Positions 12,431 through 25,400 of a DNA stretch of 64,000 nt are shown here, in pieces. How positions within the stretch are numbered: position 1 is the first letter of the stretch; each line of letters opens with the position of its first letter. The translations under genes were made by a program, and so were the position numbers. Under the pieces are notes generated by a model. It was not told where the DNA came from, did no database searches, and saw only the letters and a list, made by a program, of their open reading frames with translations. Origin of the DNA: Clavelina lepadiformis (lineage: Eukaryota; Chordata; Ascidiacea; Aplousobranchia; Clavelinidae); contig NC_135240.1 in NCBI RefSeq assembly GCF_947623445.1, positions 8,060,001 through 8,124,000 of the forward strand. Reading direction: 5' to 3'.

Positions 12431-15400
12431 ATGGAAGGCTTTACCGACTTATCATTTGAACATGACGATGGGTTAATTAACAATAACGGCATCCCAACGC
12501 AGGCAACACTTGTACCGACTGTGACCGACACCATCCCGGTCAACGGGACAGTGCTGAAGCAGGACAGTCAGCATAAGAAGGTACATTGGTCAGAAACAGT
12601 GACAGATTCGAACTCGTCTGGCAGTGTGGTGAGAATCAATGACGACATTACTGAGATCAAGCTGAGAGAGGTTGAAAGCAATAAACGTGGAGACGGGGTG
12701 CAAAACATCCCCGAGATATCGGACCTCTGGTTCCACGACAAGGATCTAGATGACGGTAAAGGAAGAGAGATTCCTGAGAATGACCTCCAGTAAGCCAAAC
12801 CTCATCCAATATACTGGTCACTCACAACTTGTCTTATCTTCCACGTCTTGCAGGAAAGCGCAGCACAAGGTCCGCAATTTTATCGATAACCTTGGAATCC
12901 GCATCTTCGGAGTAATTTTAATCATTCTCGACATCATTCTCATGATCATTGATCTGAGCATCTCGAATAAAACTGAAAGCTCACAGATGTTCTTCGACGC
13001 GATGGCTCTCTTTTTATCCTGCGTTTTCATGCTCGATTTATTCCTGAGGATCTTTGCGTACGGGTAAGGTTGCTGATATAGAGCCTTACGTGGTGGTTGT
13101 GCTCGGGTGTGATTTGGGCCAAGTGTGTTCCTAAGACATTTGAAGATTAATGTGCTCGGCTAGGTGGTGTTTTTGGGTCTTGCAGATTCAAAGCGTTTTT
13201 CACAAATCCTTGGGAGGTGGCAGACGCCATCATCATAGTCTCCACTTTTATTGTGACTCTCATTTACACCGCACTTGACCAGTATGTGGCGCAGCTGGCT
13301 GAGAACGACTACGGAAGGTATAACTCATACAAACCTGCTTGTATTTTGCATTTTTCCTACACTTTTAACGGTGCTGGGTATCCCCAATATATTACCCAAA
13401 GTCCTGATAAGAGAAGTGCGAAGTATTCTTCTTTTCCTTGAGCAGGATAATAGTTTTGGCTCGTTTGCTGCGTGTGATTCGAGTAGCGAGAATAGCGTAC
13501 TCACATCAACAAATGAAGAAATCCAGTCGTCAAACGGTATCCCAAAATAAGAGAAGATACCAGGTAGTTATGTGATGTTTTGATGCTGTATAGCTAGTGC
13601 ACTATCGTGTTCCCATATCGCACGAACCATCTACCTGTTGTTACTATCCTTTTGCTTTATTGGTCGAAAGTGGAATAGACTAATGCTTGTTTTTAGGTTA
13701 TGAGCTTATTATGGTACGGTTTTTGTGCTTATACTGGTCTTAGTAATGTCTTATGTATAATACGTGGTATAGAAAGATGGATTCGATTTGGACCTGACCT
13801 ACGTCACTGATAACGTCATAGCTATGTCATTTCCGAGTAGCGGTATGCAAAGCTTCTTCCGTAACCCAATCGCCGAAGTCAGCCGATTCTTCAAAACGAA
13901 GCATCCAGGAAAATACAAGATTTACAATCTGTGCAGTGAGTTACGACAACAACGGCTACTTATTAGGACTAAAAGAGAACTTTAGTGACAGAAATGGCAA
14001 TCTTGTTTGATATGTTATAATCAGTTTTCTATCACAGTTATAACTGATTATAGAATTCCACATAGCAAATGCTTATCTTGTCCTGTAAAGGATGTCGCGC
14101 AGATATTGCCTGCAAAAGAACTGAACTGCTACTATATTCCGTTATTTCTATCTCTTCAAATCAGGTGAAAGGAGCTACGACGGCAAAATGTTTGACGAAA
14201 GCGTCTATCGGGTCATGATTGATGACCACAACGTGCCAACTATAAAGTATGTGGTTCTGATCGCACTTTGACTTTGACTATCGGATTCTTTTGGTGATCA
14301 GGAGGAAATATTTTTCAGGGATCTCATGAAGTTTATTGAAGATGCAAAGGAGTGGATGTCGCAGGATGAAAAAAACGTTATCGCGATCCACTGCAAGGGA
14401 GGAAAAGGAAGAACCGGAACAATCGTCTGCTCCTGGCTCCTGGAATGTGGAATGTTCCAGAATGCTAAAGTAATAATCGCCTTACTAAGGCATCGGCCTG
14501 ACTGAACGTACAAACAGATTCATTGCTTAATAAACGATTTTTATGACGTTTGTTAATTTTTTCTTTGTATATTAGTTCGAGATATTCAGTCACTTTGGCT
14601 AACCTAACATGGAATCTTGATATCCAAGGATTGCTCATGACGCGCTGTATTTTCCAATTTTTCTTCCGTTGCATAGGACGCTCTGAATTACTTCGGTTTG
14701 AGAAGAACAGACATGGAAGTTGGCCAAACCTTCCAAGGGGTAGAGACCGCATCACAGATTCGTTACGTTGGATATTTTGAAGAAATAAAATACAAATACA
14801 ATGGGGTAGTACCGTTGGAAAGATCCTTGCAAATCAAGTCGGTCACCATCAAATCTATTGCTGGTAAGCTCTGTTTCAAAACACATGTCATGTGGCTTGA
14901 TATTTGATCACACGACCAATAGGAGTCTTTATTAGGTGTCGGAAGAGGAAACGGCTCTGATTTGTCAATGCAAATACTGTCCGATGGTCAAGAAGTGCAA
15001 ATGTGTAAGTTTGCTGAAGAATACAATTGCAAGGTAAATACGGAAGATGCACAATCGTAGCTTGTGAAACCGCGGCTTCCTTCTTACATTTCATTTTACA
15101 ACCTTCATATTCAGGTGCAGCACAATACATCAGAAAACAGTATAAATTGTGACGTAGTTGATTGTCCTTCCTTGGCAGGAGATGTGAAAGTTCGCTTCAC
15201 TTCGACAGCGGTGAGTTATAATTTGGCTGGTAATGGTGGCAGCTATTCTTATAAGCTTGATTCATTTGAAAACGTACCAAGTTGACTTGGACAACTTTGG
15301 CAAAGTGTTAGATAGAAGCGAGATGTAAAATTTTTGTGTGGAATTCTCACGATAATTTAAAACCTTAACTCGTAGCTGCCAAACTCAATTGGTATAAAAT

Positions 15401-16270
15401 AAAAAAAATGATCACAACATGTAGCATTTCGCGCACACTTGTAACGTCCCATTAACAGGCAAAGTCATAAGATATTCACAACCAAGTGTAACTAAGTCAA
15501 TTATTGTCATTAAATCGTAATTTAACTGTGGACTAAACTGCTATTTTACCACTGATTATTGAACACTTTATAAATAGGTACTTTCAACAAGGTGAACTTT
15601 TTTATTAATCTCTAATCCTGTAGATATAGCGATAGAAATTATTCGAGATTAATTTGTGGACAAAAATATTTGGTCGTAAAACTACAGAGCATAAAGTAAG
15701 CAGAAAACATTCTTGCCATGGTACTTGAAGTTACCAAGCACACTATCTACAAGTGTTTTTCAGTTGTTTTTATTCTGATATAAAACGTTAACTTTAAAGC
15801 TATTTTTCTCAATGATGTTTACCTACCATTACCATGGAATATATCGATTCACCTGCACCGGAATAATCCAACTCCCTCGACCTATAGCGGACTAGAAATA
15901 TACATTTGTCGATAATTCCAGAATTTTCTGTTAATTTAGTATTGGGTTTTAGTTGGGCGATGATATCGAGTAAATTTAAAACGTTTGTACAATACCTTTA
16001 GCTAGGACTTTAGATTATACGTTTGATTTATTCCGGCGTTGGAATAAAGGCATAAGTACACCGTAACGCTATAACATCGTTCTATGAATGCAGAAAAATT
16101 TGCCACGCGGCTACGACAACTGTGCTTTTTACTTTTGGTTTAACACGTCATTTGTGGAGGACGACACGTTGAGCTTGTCCCGCGAGGAGCTGGACAACCC
16201 CCACAAGAAGAAGACATGGCACATATTCCAGGAGGACTTTTCGATAGATTTGAAATTCGAAAACGCCTAG
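12431..16270 (+). CDS. VSP: Voltage-sensing phosphoinositide phosphatase (VSP/TPTE family)
   Basis: Eleven exons: 12431-12789, 12854-13063, 13186-13317, 13446-13563, 13773-13935, 14165-14246, 14319-14469, 14677-14863, 14936-15033, 15115-15210, 16094-16270. All keep frame and give 590 residues, against 576 for Ci-VSP. After a cytoplasmic N-terminus come S1-S4. S4 starts at the exon 4 boundary with arginines at 234, 240, 243, 246 and 249, each 17 above Ci-VSP R217, R223, R226, R229 and R232. A basic linker (about 257-274) leads to the PTEN-like phosphatase with [12 protein letters not shown] and catalytic Cys380. A C2 domain ends in NPHKKKTW and [10 protein letters not shown]. Depolarisation is known to switch on 5- and 3-phosphatase activity toward PI(4,5)P2 and PIP3 in the plasma membrane. 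The conserved gating arginines and P-loop predict an active enzyme. The first 110 or so residues diverge strongly from Ci-VSP except for MEGF, KKVHW and IPEIS. The start is the only suitable ATG. Confidence 0.97.
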
Positions 16271-17334
16271 TGACGCGACTTATAACATACACAATAGAAA
16301 ATAACTTATGAATGTGGGGTTTGCTTGCTGGACTACACGTTTAGAATGGATCTGTGAAATCTTGCTCTTTTATTTAGAGAAATTTATTTTAACCTAGTTG
16401 GACTACGTAGCACATACGTAAAACTTCTGCTCTAACACACTGGTTTAATATGTCAAAAGTTCTGTTATCTTTTTTCTACATTACTTTGTAGCTATTTTAT
16501 TCCATAAGGGAAGCGATAGGCATTGGTATTCGACTGCTTGATGCCCAGCTCTATCAAATTAGCCTGGGAATTTGGAGCCTCAAGATTTGTTGTTGACTGA
16601 GGCCTGCAGTAGTCGTTGCTAGTTTTGTCTAAATTATAAATGCTTTTTAAAGTCTATATTCACAAGAAAATTCATATAATATTATCTGTGAATCTTATCA
16701 TTTTCCATTTCTTTCTAGTTCAATTTTTTTATTGATTTTGTATATTAGAATGCAATCAGCTGTCCAAAAAGCTGCAGATGATGATATTCTGTTGCAACAA
16801 TGACTAACTATATTACGAGTCGGTATACCCTACTTGGTAAAAGGCGGCTAAGGCAAAATAAATGTAGTTGGCTGCTTTCCTCACACACTATATTTGAAAT
16901 AAAAAAAAGTTATTATTAATACTATTATTAATCTTGCAATAAAAAAGAACACCTTCGGTTATTGGCAATGAATTTTAGGATTGAAAACAAATTTAAAAAT
17001 AAAAAAACATTACTCGATGATTACAGTATACATGCGCATGCATATAGGTTATTCAAAAGCATTTGTACGAATGCAATTAAGAAATGTTACTAACAGTAGG
17101 CAAATGGCTGAAGTGATTATACATGTGCAATTTAGCCTATTAGGATATTACACTGTCACAAAATAAATCAAACTTCATAATTTACTAAAAAATAAAAGAC
17201 ATCCAGGTAGGCTAACCTTTTTAAGAAACGTAAATTTTCTTTAAAAAACAAGAAAATTGATAACTGAAAAAAAGTAAACCATTTGAAAGTGGAGAAAAAG
17301 TTGCTGCTTCAAAACACTTGCCGCCTAGTTACTT
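16271..17334. other. Convergent intergenic region between VSP and the CAP gene
   Basis: VSP (plus) and the left CAP gene (minus) end toward each other here. It holds two plus-strand AATAAA hexamers, and no coding exon was seen. Confidence 0.6.
16857..16862 (+). terminator. Candidate poly(A) signal of VSP
   Basis: AATAAA 587 nt after the VSP stop. A second AATAAA at 16898-16903 is an equal candidate. Confidence 0.45.
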
Positions 17335-20300
17335 TCATTGTTTGGGCGGTTTTACATTTTTGTAAAACAGTCCTTTGACATTCCCAGCCGGGTAATATTT
17401 TGCAACTGCGTAGATTGTCCCCTCCCCATCGTCGGCCACTCCCACTCCTATTTCCGTTGAGTTTTCCCAAACAATTTGCGTGAAATTCCCTGCCAGCGAC
17501 AGTAATCAAGTTTGCGGTCTGTTAGATGGGTAATACAACCCCGCTAGGTAGGGTCGAATGTATTTGTAATTGACGAAATTTGTAATTGCGATTTTTATCG
17601 AAATTCATGTAATTGTAAAAACGTTAATTATTTTCCACCAACCTGTTTCAGATGAAAATTGCGCCTTTGTAAAGTCGTAATTCCTCAGCCCTTCATACCA
17701 CATGTCAACTATTTCATTACCTGCGATTCAACAACAGAAGTTCTTTGTGCTATGGATAATACACCGGTTGTGCTTTTTTATACGTATACTACTTTACCTT
17801 CAAAGCGACATCTATCCAAGGAAAATTTGTATGCTACGTTCTCGCCATATTCTATGTCGTTGCTGTGCTGCAGTCGCCGTAGACTTAACAAACGTTCGGC
17901 CCATTTCTGTGCTTTTTCCCTTAACTGTCCGCTTCTTCGCAATCTGGGCAAAATAGGCGCGCAATTATGCTCATAAAATTGTATGTGATTAAGATATTAT
18001 TCTTGCGATAATAATTTGGTGGAAAACCAAGGTTTCAAAGATGTTTCGAAAATGACCGGTGGGTGTTAAAATATTTTGATATACACTTACGGAGGAGCTC
18101 CATGAATTTTTCTCAGTTCGTTGTGTCGTTTGATGCTTTGATCTTCAAACGTCTTCCTATCGCTCCCGGACATCTTCTTTGAAACAACCTCATCACTGCT
18201 GTTGCTGCTGCGGCTGCTGCTCCTGCTCCCAATGCTCTCACTGCTCTTCTCGCCTGGAGGTATGCAAATGACATCATCGAATACTTTTCCAACATTATCT
18301 ATAAAATTTTACAAAAGACGCTATAAGAATGATCGTCATAAAAACATTGTGCGATCCTTTAACGGACAGATATTTTCAGTTGATAAACTCTGAAAAACGT
18401 TGAACGTGTAGAAGTTGACATCTTATGACGCATCGTAAAATAAATGATGCCATGACCTTTGCTCCTTCGGAATCCTCGTGTAAGAAATAAATCAAATTGT
18501 GCAAATACACACAGCACAGGAAATATTTACTCCAAACGCTAAACCTTTGCTTGAGTCACTCTCATTTAGATATTCAATGTCGACGTCTGTTTCTACTGAT
18601 GTCGTTTTGGAGTTTCCTTTTGTAGTTGTCGTTGTCGTGGTTTTTACGGTTTTTCGCACTCGGCAGCCTGTTGTTATAGAATATAGCGCATGGATTTAAC
18701 ATGAAAGGCACATTATAACCGCTATATACGTGGCTGCTGTTGTTGTCTGCAGGTATCAGGCTTAAGTAACTCACTGTATTAAACATCTGCTTTCTACTTT
18801 CTCTACGTGAGAAAATAGGCAAAAATACATTGTCGTGGTTTTACCTTTTTCGTCCGTGAACTCCTCCACATCAGTATTGTCTTTTATTTCAGTTTCGGTT
18901 CCGCTCTGCGCTAATTCTGTCACAAAAAAACGTTTATATTTTAAACAAAGTTTAAATTCAAAAATAAAAATGTAGCCTGCACAGATAAAAGCGTTTATAG
19001 CAAAACTGCTTTCTTGTGTTAGACAATGCTGACTTCGGTTTAGTTCAGCTAATCTAGGCTAACTCCTAGGCTAATCTTATCAAGCCTCGACTGCTTTGTT
19101 TATGACCTGGTCTTATAGAAAAAAAGTTGTTTTTTGTTCGCTAAAACTGGGGTAGTTACTCAATGCTTGGCCACAACAGAAAAATATTTGTCATAAGCTA
19201 GTCATCAAAAGCACAAAACTATTGGGAACCCTCGAAATTTGATACGATATAGGTTGATATTTGTTCAGGACTATGCTCACTTTCAACAAACACACTTTCG
19301 TTTTCTTCACTGTTACTTGACGACGGGTCGCTTCTCTTCCTCTCAACTGGACGGACGTTCTTTTCAAAGTATCCCCGGTTCGTGACGTTGCCAGCCGGTT
19401 TGTAATTGGCAACCACAAATGTACCTTTAGCGCCACTAGCGATTCCTATCCCTACGTGGGTTGATTCTTTCCATACAACTTGAGTAAAATTACCTGCGTA
19501 GATAAACGCAACTTGTTTAGTTTGAGAAGAAATATAGATATACAAGTAAACGATCATGCCAAGAATAATCTTTCATATAAATAGTCAATAAATCTATGAT
19601 TTAATTTCTATTGGGACGGAGATAATTACACTTGCCTGTACTTGAACGAAACCCTGGCAAGCAGAAATCGTACTTGGCAATTTGGTCATACCACATGGCC
19701 GTTATCTCGATTGCTTTAGAATAAAATGAACAACGTTTGCATTGACTTGTTATTATCAGTGCAGAAAAATTCAGAAGAATTCATCAGAAAGGAATAAACT
19801 GTTCTAAATTAAAATTTTCTAGAAAACGATATTGCGTTTGCATTTGCAGTTGTTTCATCTTACGGGTGAAATCATAGAAACATCATTTACCAGCTAGTTT
19901 GTGACTTTGTGATCAGGCTTTTATTACAGTCACACCAGCCCAAACAGAACATGGAATGTCAAAGCTATTACCAGTTGGATGTTGGCTGCTTGACATGGCG
20001 ACATTTTCTCCATAATTGCGATTGTTGGAGTTCTTAAGCTCACCTTGAGCTGCCAGCTTATTTGCCCAGTCCTGTGCGTGGCGAGTAAGTTCATCTTTTC
20101 GCTGTAGCGGTTTGGCGCCGTGCTTCTTCCTGTACTTGTTATGTACTTCGATGCAATCTTTTTCGAAACTCTCTTTTGATGACATTTTTAATGCTTTGCT
20201 CTTGGTCTTGACGTAGGCTTCAAACTCTTCGACTCCGAGGTTGTTAGAAGATGACGTTTTGAACAATTCTCTTTTTCTGCCAAAAACTAAGCTTAGAATA

Positions 20301-20368
20301 ACAACTGACAACAGGTTGTTTTTGCTTAATGACGTCCCATTTTGATGACGTTTAAAGATGTGCAGTTC
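17335..20368 (-). CDS. Two-domain CAP (GAPR-1/GLIPR2-like) protein, left copy, start unclear
   Basis: Exons in transcription order: 20368-19972 (5' end unknown), 19713-19636, 19493-19281, 18916-18845, 18667-18545, 18253-18091, 17943-17798, 17720-17643, 17489-17335 (stop TGA). All frames join, and exon sizes mirror the right copy exon by exon. Two CAP domains are joined by a Thr/Ser-rich linker; the product ends VKPPKQ. GAPR-1 relatives are cytosolic, Golgi-associated lipid-binding proteins related to plant PR-1; the role here is unknown. Oddities: the frame is open from a TGA at 20371-20369 with no ATG, where the right copy has one. The first CAP domain has Asn at both usual His positions (LKNS, GNFT), and the second has GNFT. 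Intron 2 begins GC rather than GT. The donor after exon 5 (GTTTAG) is weak. It may use an upstream start exon, or be a young pseudogene. Confidence 0.72.
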
Positions 20369-20371
20369 TCA

Positions 20372-22412
20372 AATAAACCCTCCCTAATTAGCGAAAAAAC
20401 AAGAACTGCTGTTAATTTTTGCTAATTCAGATTACCAGCAACTTACTAGTACATGCGTTTGAAGACAAAACAGACTAAAATACTTTCGAAGCCCTCGGTT
20501 CAGTTTACAACCAGTGGTGGGATTTAAATACTGCAACATCCGGTTCTCTCACTAGCAACATGCCTTATTGACCCGGGGCCGATATACACATAGGCCTAGA
20601 TACATACGCTTGTTAACAATTGGTTCGCGGGGGTTATTAAAATTCCAAGAACCTGTTGAATCCCACCACTGCCTCGGTTACTACATCTCTCATGACAGTT
20701 ATAATTGCAGTTACTTTCCCTCAAAAGCAAGACACTTCCTAAAAATCTTGGGAAAACTTGTAGGCACCATTTGATTTAATAAAGATATTACACTTTCTTT
20801 CCTGCAATTTCTATATCAATGATTATTCGCTGATGTAAGATGGTGAGTCATATGCTATGTGTACACGCTAGCTCACAGATCAGTACACGACAGCTTATTA
20901 ATCATATTGCTCACCGCTCCTATGAATACGATTAGGTATTAACGAGGTTCATGTAAAGTCAATAAGATGCAATTAATGCGTCAAAACTTTTGTGATAACA
21001 GTATGTAGTTTTTGCCTACGGTCTAAATTTTGATGTTACCGTTGGTGTGAAGACGTTCATAGCGTGGCTAAAAAAATCTTTCTACTAAGATGGGTTGTTC
21101 TATGTTTTTGTTTGAAACTGACGCTATTTCTATATGGCTGATACAACCGTAACTTTAAACTTTGAATTATAATAAAGTTAAGGTTAAGAAAAATGGCTTA
21201 TATAGCGCCGTCGAAACCAGTTTGTAAACCATTTAGCACATCCCATACTTGAGTAATATGAATATGAGTGTAATGTCAATGATATATCAAGTGCTGCACG
21301 TGATGTATTAAAATTTGACTCACGTTAGTAAGGGCATATTGCTAATAAGCGCTCGGGTGTGTTGGCAAAAGCTGGAAGAAGACCTCTAATTAATTTCGTA
21401 ACTCATTGCGGATGAGAGAAAGACAAAGAAGCGTCATCACATCCATATCTAAGGTTAACGTTTAACCGACTTACTCGGATTTTGTTTGATGTACCATGGT
21501 TTAAGATAAACATTGACTTATGCAAGTGCACGTCAGTACCTGTACTTCAATCGTGAAATGAACCAAGTGAACTTTACCCCTGATATTTCAGTATCACGAA
21601 GATAATACACTAAAAAACAAAATGGTTTATATGCTTTGTGTCTTTGCTTGGTATTTTTGTTATGATAGTTGGTTTCATTTTAAATGACCGCGTCTTTACC
21701 ATGGCATGTAACGTCGGAAACTAAATGTGACAAAAACAGGCGACTGTGGTAGAGTGCATCCTCATTGCAAGGCGATGTTGCGGTAACTACAGGTCTTCAT
21801 AGCTTTCTATGGAATAGTCCCACCTTCTTTTCGGACACCTTTTAGAGACGTAAATTAGGCAGATCAAAACAACATCAAAACGATCCAACTTCAAAGTACT
21901 TATTTTTGAAATCAGACAAAAAATTCATTTTCATGGTAATATATTGCATACATGACATGTGTGGAATGTAGCCTACTCAGAACAAAATCAACCAAATAGT
22001 TAACTACGTTCGTTAGTCGTGATCTCTTTCGGTTTTATCAAACACAAACTTATAAATACAATACTCGGGAATATTCGGGATACATCTCATACAAAATTAC
22101 TTCTTATTTAAAATGGGTCAAAGGAGTCTTTGAGAGATGCAGAATATAGTCTATACGTATGACTAAAGGAAATCTACTACATAGCACAAAGAAAAAATTA
22201 AAGTAATTAAACAGGTATAATTGAAGCATTTAGCAATCACACACAAACAAAACGATACTGCATTAAGTTATATAATCATTGACAATCAGCAAGCAACAAT
22301 CCTGCGGAAAAGAAAGTATTTTCTGATAAAGGGAAAATAAACAAGGAAGAACTTAAAAATTATTTGGAACTGTCGATTTGAGGTGATTTGACACATTTGC
22401 TGCAAATTTCTT
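20372..22412. other. Spacer between the tandem CAP genes
   Basis: Lies upstream of the left CAP copy and downstream of the right one. No exon recognised. If the left copy has a separate first exon it should be here, but no obvious ATG-plus-donor candidate was found. Confidence 0.5.
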
Positions 22413-25400
22413 TCATTTTTTGGGTGGTTTTACATTTTTCTCGAAATGTCCCATAAAGTTTCCAGCCGGATAATAATTTGCAACGACAAAGATTGTCCCT
22501 TTTCCATCATCTGCAACCCCAACTCCAATTTCCTTCGAGTCCTCCCACACAACTTGAGTGAAATGTCCTGCAAGAAAATCAGGTCAATTAGATCACTGAG
22601 ATTTTGCGACGTTCGTAGCAAGTTTGATATAACAGTTCGGAAGCGTCAAGCCAATAGATTTTAACCAACCTGTTCCAGATGAAAACTGCGCCTTTTTAAA
22701 GTTGTACTTCTGTATCTCATCGTACCACATGTCAGCAATTTCGTTTCCTGAAATAAAAAGCTTAAAGTTATAACATCAAGTTCACTGGACCATGGAATTT
22801 CGTGCACAAGAAAGTTAACCGCTACCGGATTTACATATCCCATCATTTTACCTCCAAAACGTGTTTTGTTGGACGCGTATTTGTACGCAACGTTCTCGCC
22901 ATACTCTTTGTCGCTACTGTGTTGTAGTCGCCCCAAAGATAGTATGTGCTTGGCCCATTTCTGTGCCTTCTCCGTTAGCTTTTTGTTTCTTTTCAACCTA
23001 AATTGCGATTGCGTGTTATATGCTATACTTCTTTAATTATTCTTAAAGTTTATAATTCTACAATAAGGTATTTGAGTGTCAGGAATTAAACATATATTCT
23101 TCAATTTAGGGAAACAAATTTATTTGTCTTCAGTGCGAATAAATTGCACGTAATTGTATAATTAAAAATATGAAGCATTTAAAAGATTTTCGTTGTTTGC
23201 ACTTACGGAGGAGCTCCGTGCCTCTTCCTCAATTCGTTGTGCCGACTGATGCATTCGTCTTCAAACTTTTTCCTATCTTTTTCGGTCATCTTCTTGGTCT
23301 TTTCATCCTCATCACTGCTGCTGCTGCTGCTGCTGCTCCTATCTCGGATCCGCATGCGACCGACGTCACCGACGACTTTATCATGACGATCTGTAAAACA
23401 CATGCAATGTCTTAAACTGTGGTCTTTCATGCCTTTGTTAAAGCATCTAAAGAAAAGAGATTTTACGCAGAGTAGCTATAAGCTGACACGGGAAATCTTA
23501 TGCGATTTCACGTTGCATTTCCTGTCTTACTTGTCAGCCATTGCTGCAAATCCGAGTGGTGGGTTACATTTCTACGCGGTTTCCTGTAAAATCTAGCGGC
23601 TGAATATCTAGTTGCCATCCTAACATTTGCAAGTATATTGCGACTGTTACTTCATTTCATTACCTTATATAAACGGGTGTCGGGCTATTAGCTCTTCCAA
23701 CGTCAATAGATGCATATTGGCTTGCCGTTCAATATGACAGCAGTTTACTTGCAATTATTTAATAGCTGAGTATTCAGCTAGTATATAAACCTCTTGAGGA
23801 AAGTTGAATAGCTGTAGAAGGCTCTGGAAGTTATTTTCAGATCACACCAAAAGAAAGATGTAATAAAGAAATCCAATTCCCAAATGAATTTCTGTTATCA
23901 CTTCAAAATTGTTGTGCAACATTGCTATCTAGTGACCAACATTTAAAAAACGTGGCAACCACATCTGGCGCTCATGTTTGAACCAATGATAAATTCATGC
24001 TGCGTTTTCATATCGTTTTACATCCTAGGTTAAACACACAGCAGTAAATAAAACATGCATTATGTTCATTACAGTGTGTGATAGCAACATAAAACAAAGC
24101 GTACGAGGATTTGTTCAAACTAGTCGCCTTATATGTTACACTCTTCCAACACCATTTACGATATGTAGGGAAAGCTGTGAATTCATTCATAACAGAGAAT
24201 TGAGACTTCTTTGTGTGGAACAAACTTACTTTTGCTTGAGCTAGCTCCACTCAGGTACTCGGTGTTGACTTCGGTTTTTGTTGACGTCGACTTCGAGCCA
24301 CCCTTTGTCGTTATTGTTGTTGTAGTTTTTGTCGTTTTCCTCACTCGACGACCTGGTAAATAGTACGTGGATTATATACAAAAGAAATGCTTGACAGGTC
24401 ACTATTGTGACGTCATCTCTCACTATCGTGACGCGCCACTGACCGACTGTGTTGAGACTTGATCCTACTTTATTAGATTAGCCTGTATCGATTGTGGGCT
24501 CGTTTTATAAATTAGCCGGTACCTTGTGCCTTTGTGGTATAAACACTATACAGTAAAACGTTAAATTTAGCCATCACAGTATATACGCACGAATAATATT
24601 TAATTATATATCTATGGAAGCAGAGTCGTCTGTAGATTCTGATGGACATGGCATACAAGATTCAAGATGTTGTCTCGATCTTAAAGCTTTTAATCTTAGC
24701 ATCCAAAAGAACTCAACCTGTCACACAGGTATCACAGATATCATATAGAATATACCTCCCGACTAGGGTTACGTAATTAACCAAGCGGGTATACTTATTA
24801 TAACAATGAATACCTTTTTCATCCGTGAATTCCTCGACATCGGTTTTCACTTTTGTTTCAGTTTTGGTTCCACCTTTCTCTGCTGGTTCTGTCATAATGT
24901 TGTTTATTATTTAAGCTTGGGTTTAACAGTACAGTCTGCAGTTTGTTCGTAAAGGAATAACGGAAGTTGCGTCACACTGGTTATTTCCAGACGGATAGCT
25001 AATATACTGCAGAAACTGTTAAAGCCAAACGCTCCCGTCGGTGAGACTATATTACAAGTAATGACCAGCATTCGACGGGAAGCTTTACAATCGGCTGACA
25101 GTACGAGCAGTTTTTGTAAAGATATTATAACAACTATAACTACAGGTTTCATTTACAACACTTCACTGAACACCTAAAGAACTTCAACAGTGTGGAAAAG
25201 CGACAAACGTGTTGTCTTTATTATTACATGTGCGTGTATAGGGAAGTGTCGATCGATGCGCTTTATATTAAGGACGCTGCCTTTGGAAAAACTATAGTAA
25301 AGCTAAACAGTCAAACTTATACTCACGCATATGCTCTCTCATTGATTTCTATGTTCTGTATAGTTATCAATACAAAGAGTATTTCGTGTACCAGATAATG

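Noticed and set aside
12010-12543. Minus-strand 177-codon frame opposite the VSP start
   Set aside because: The longest open frame in the window, but it overlaps the VSP first exon antisense and has no recognisable domain or splice support.
13275-13445. Possible S3-S4 extension of VSP through the sequence before the S4 exon
   Set aside because: The acceptor at 13445 joins exon 3 to S4 in perfect phase and reproduces the Ci-VSP spacing. The intervening frame is intron read-through.
19913-20311. Open frame beginning at TTG, as if a start codon
   Set aside because: The first codon is TTG, not ATG. The frame continues upstream in homology with the right CAP copy, so 20311 is not a real start.
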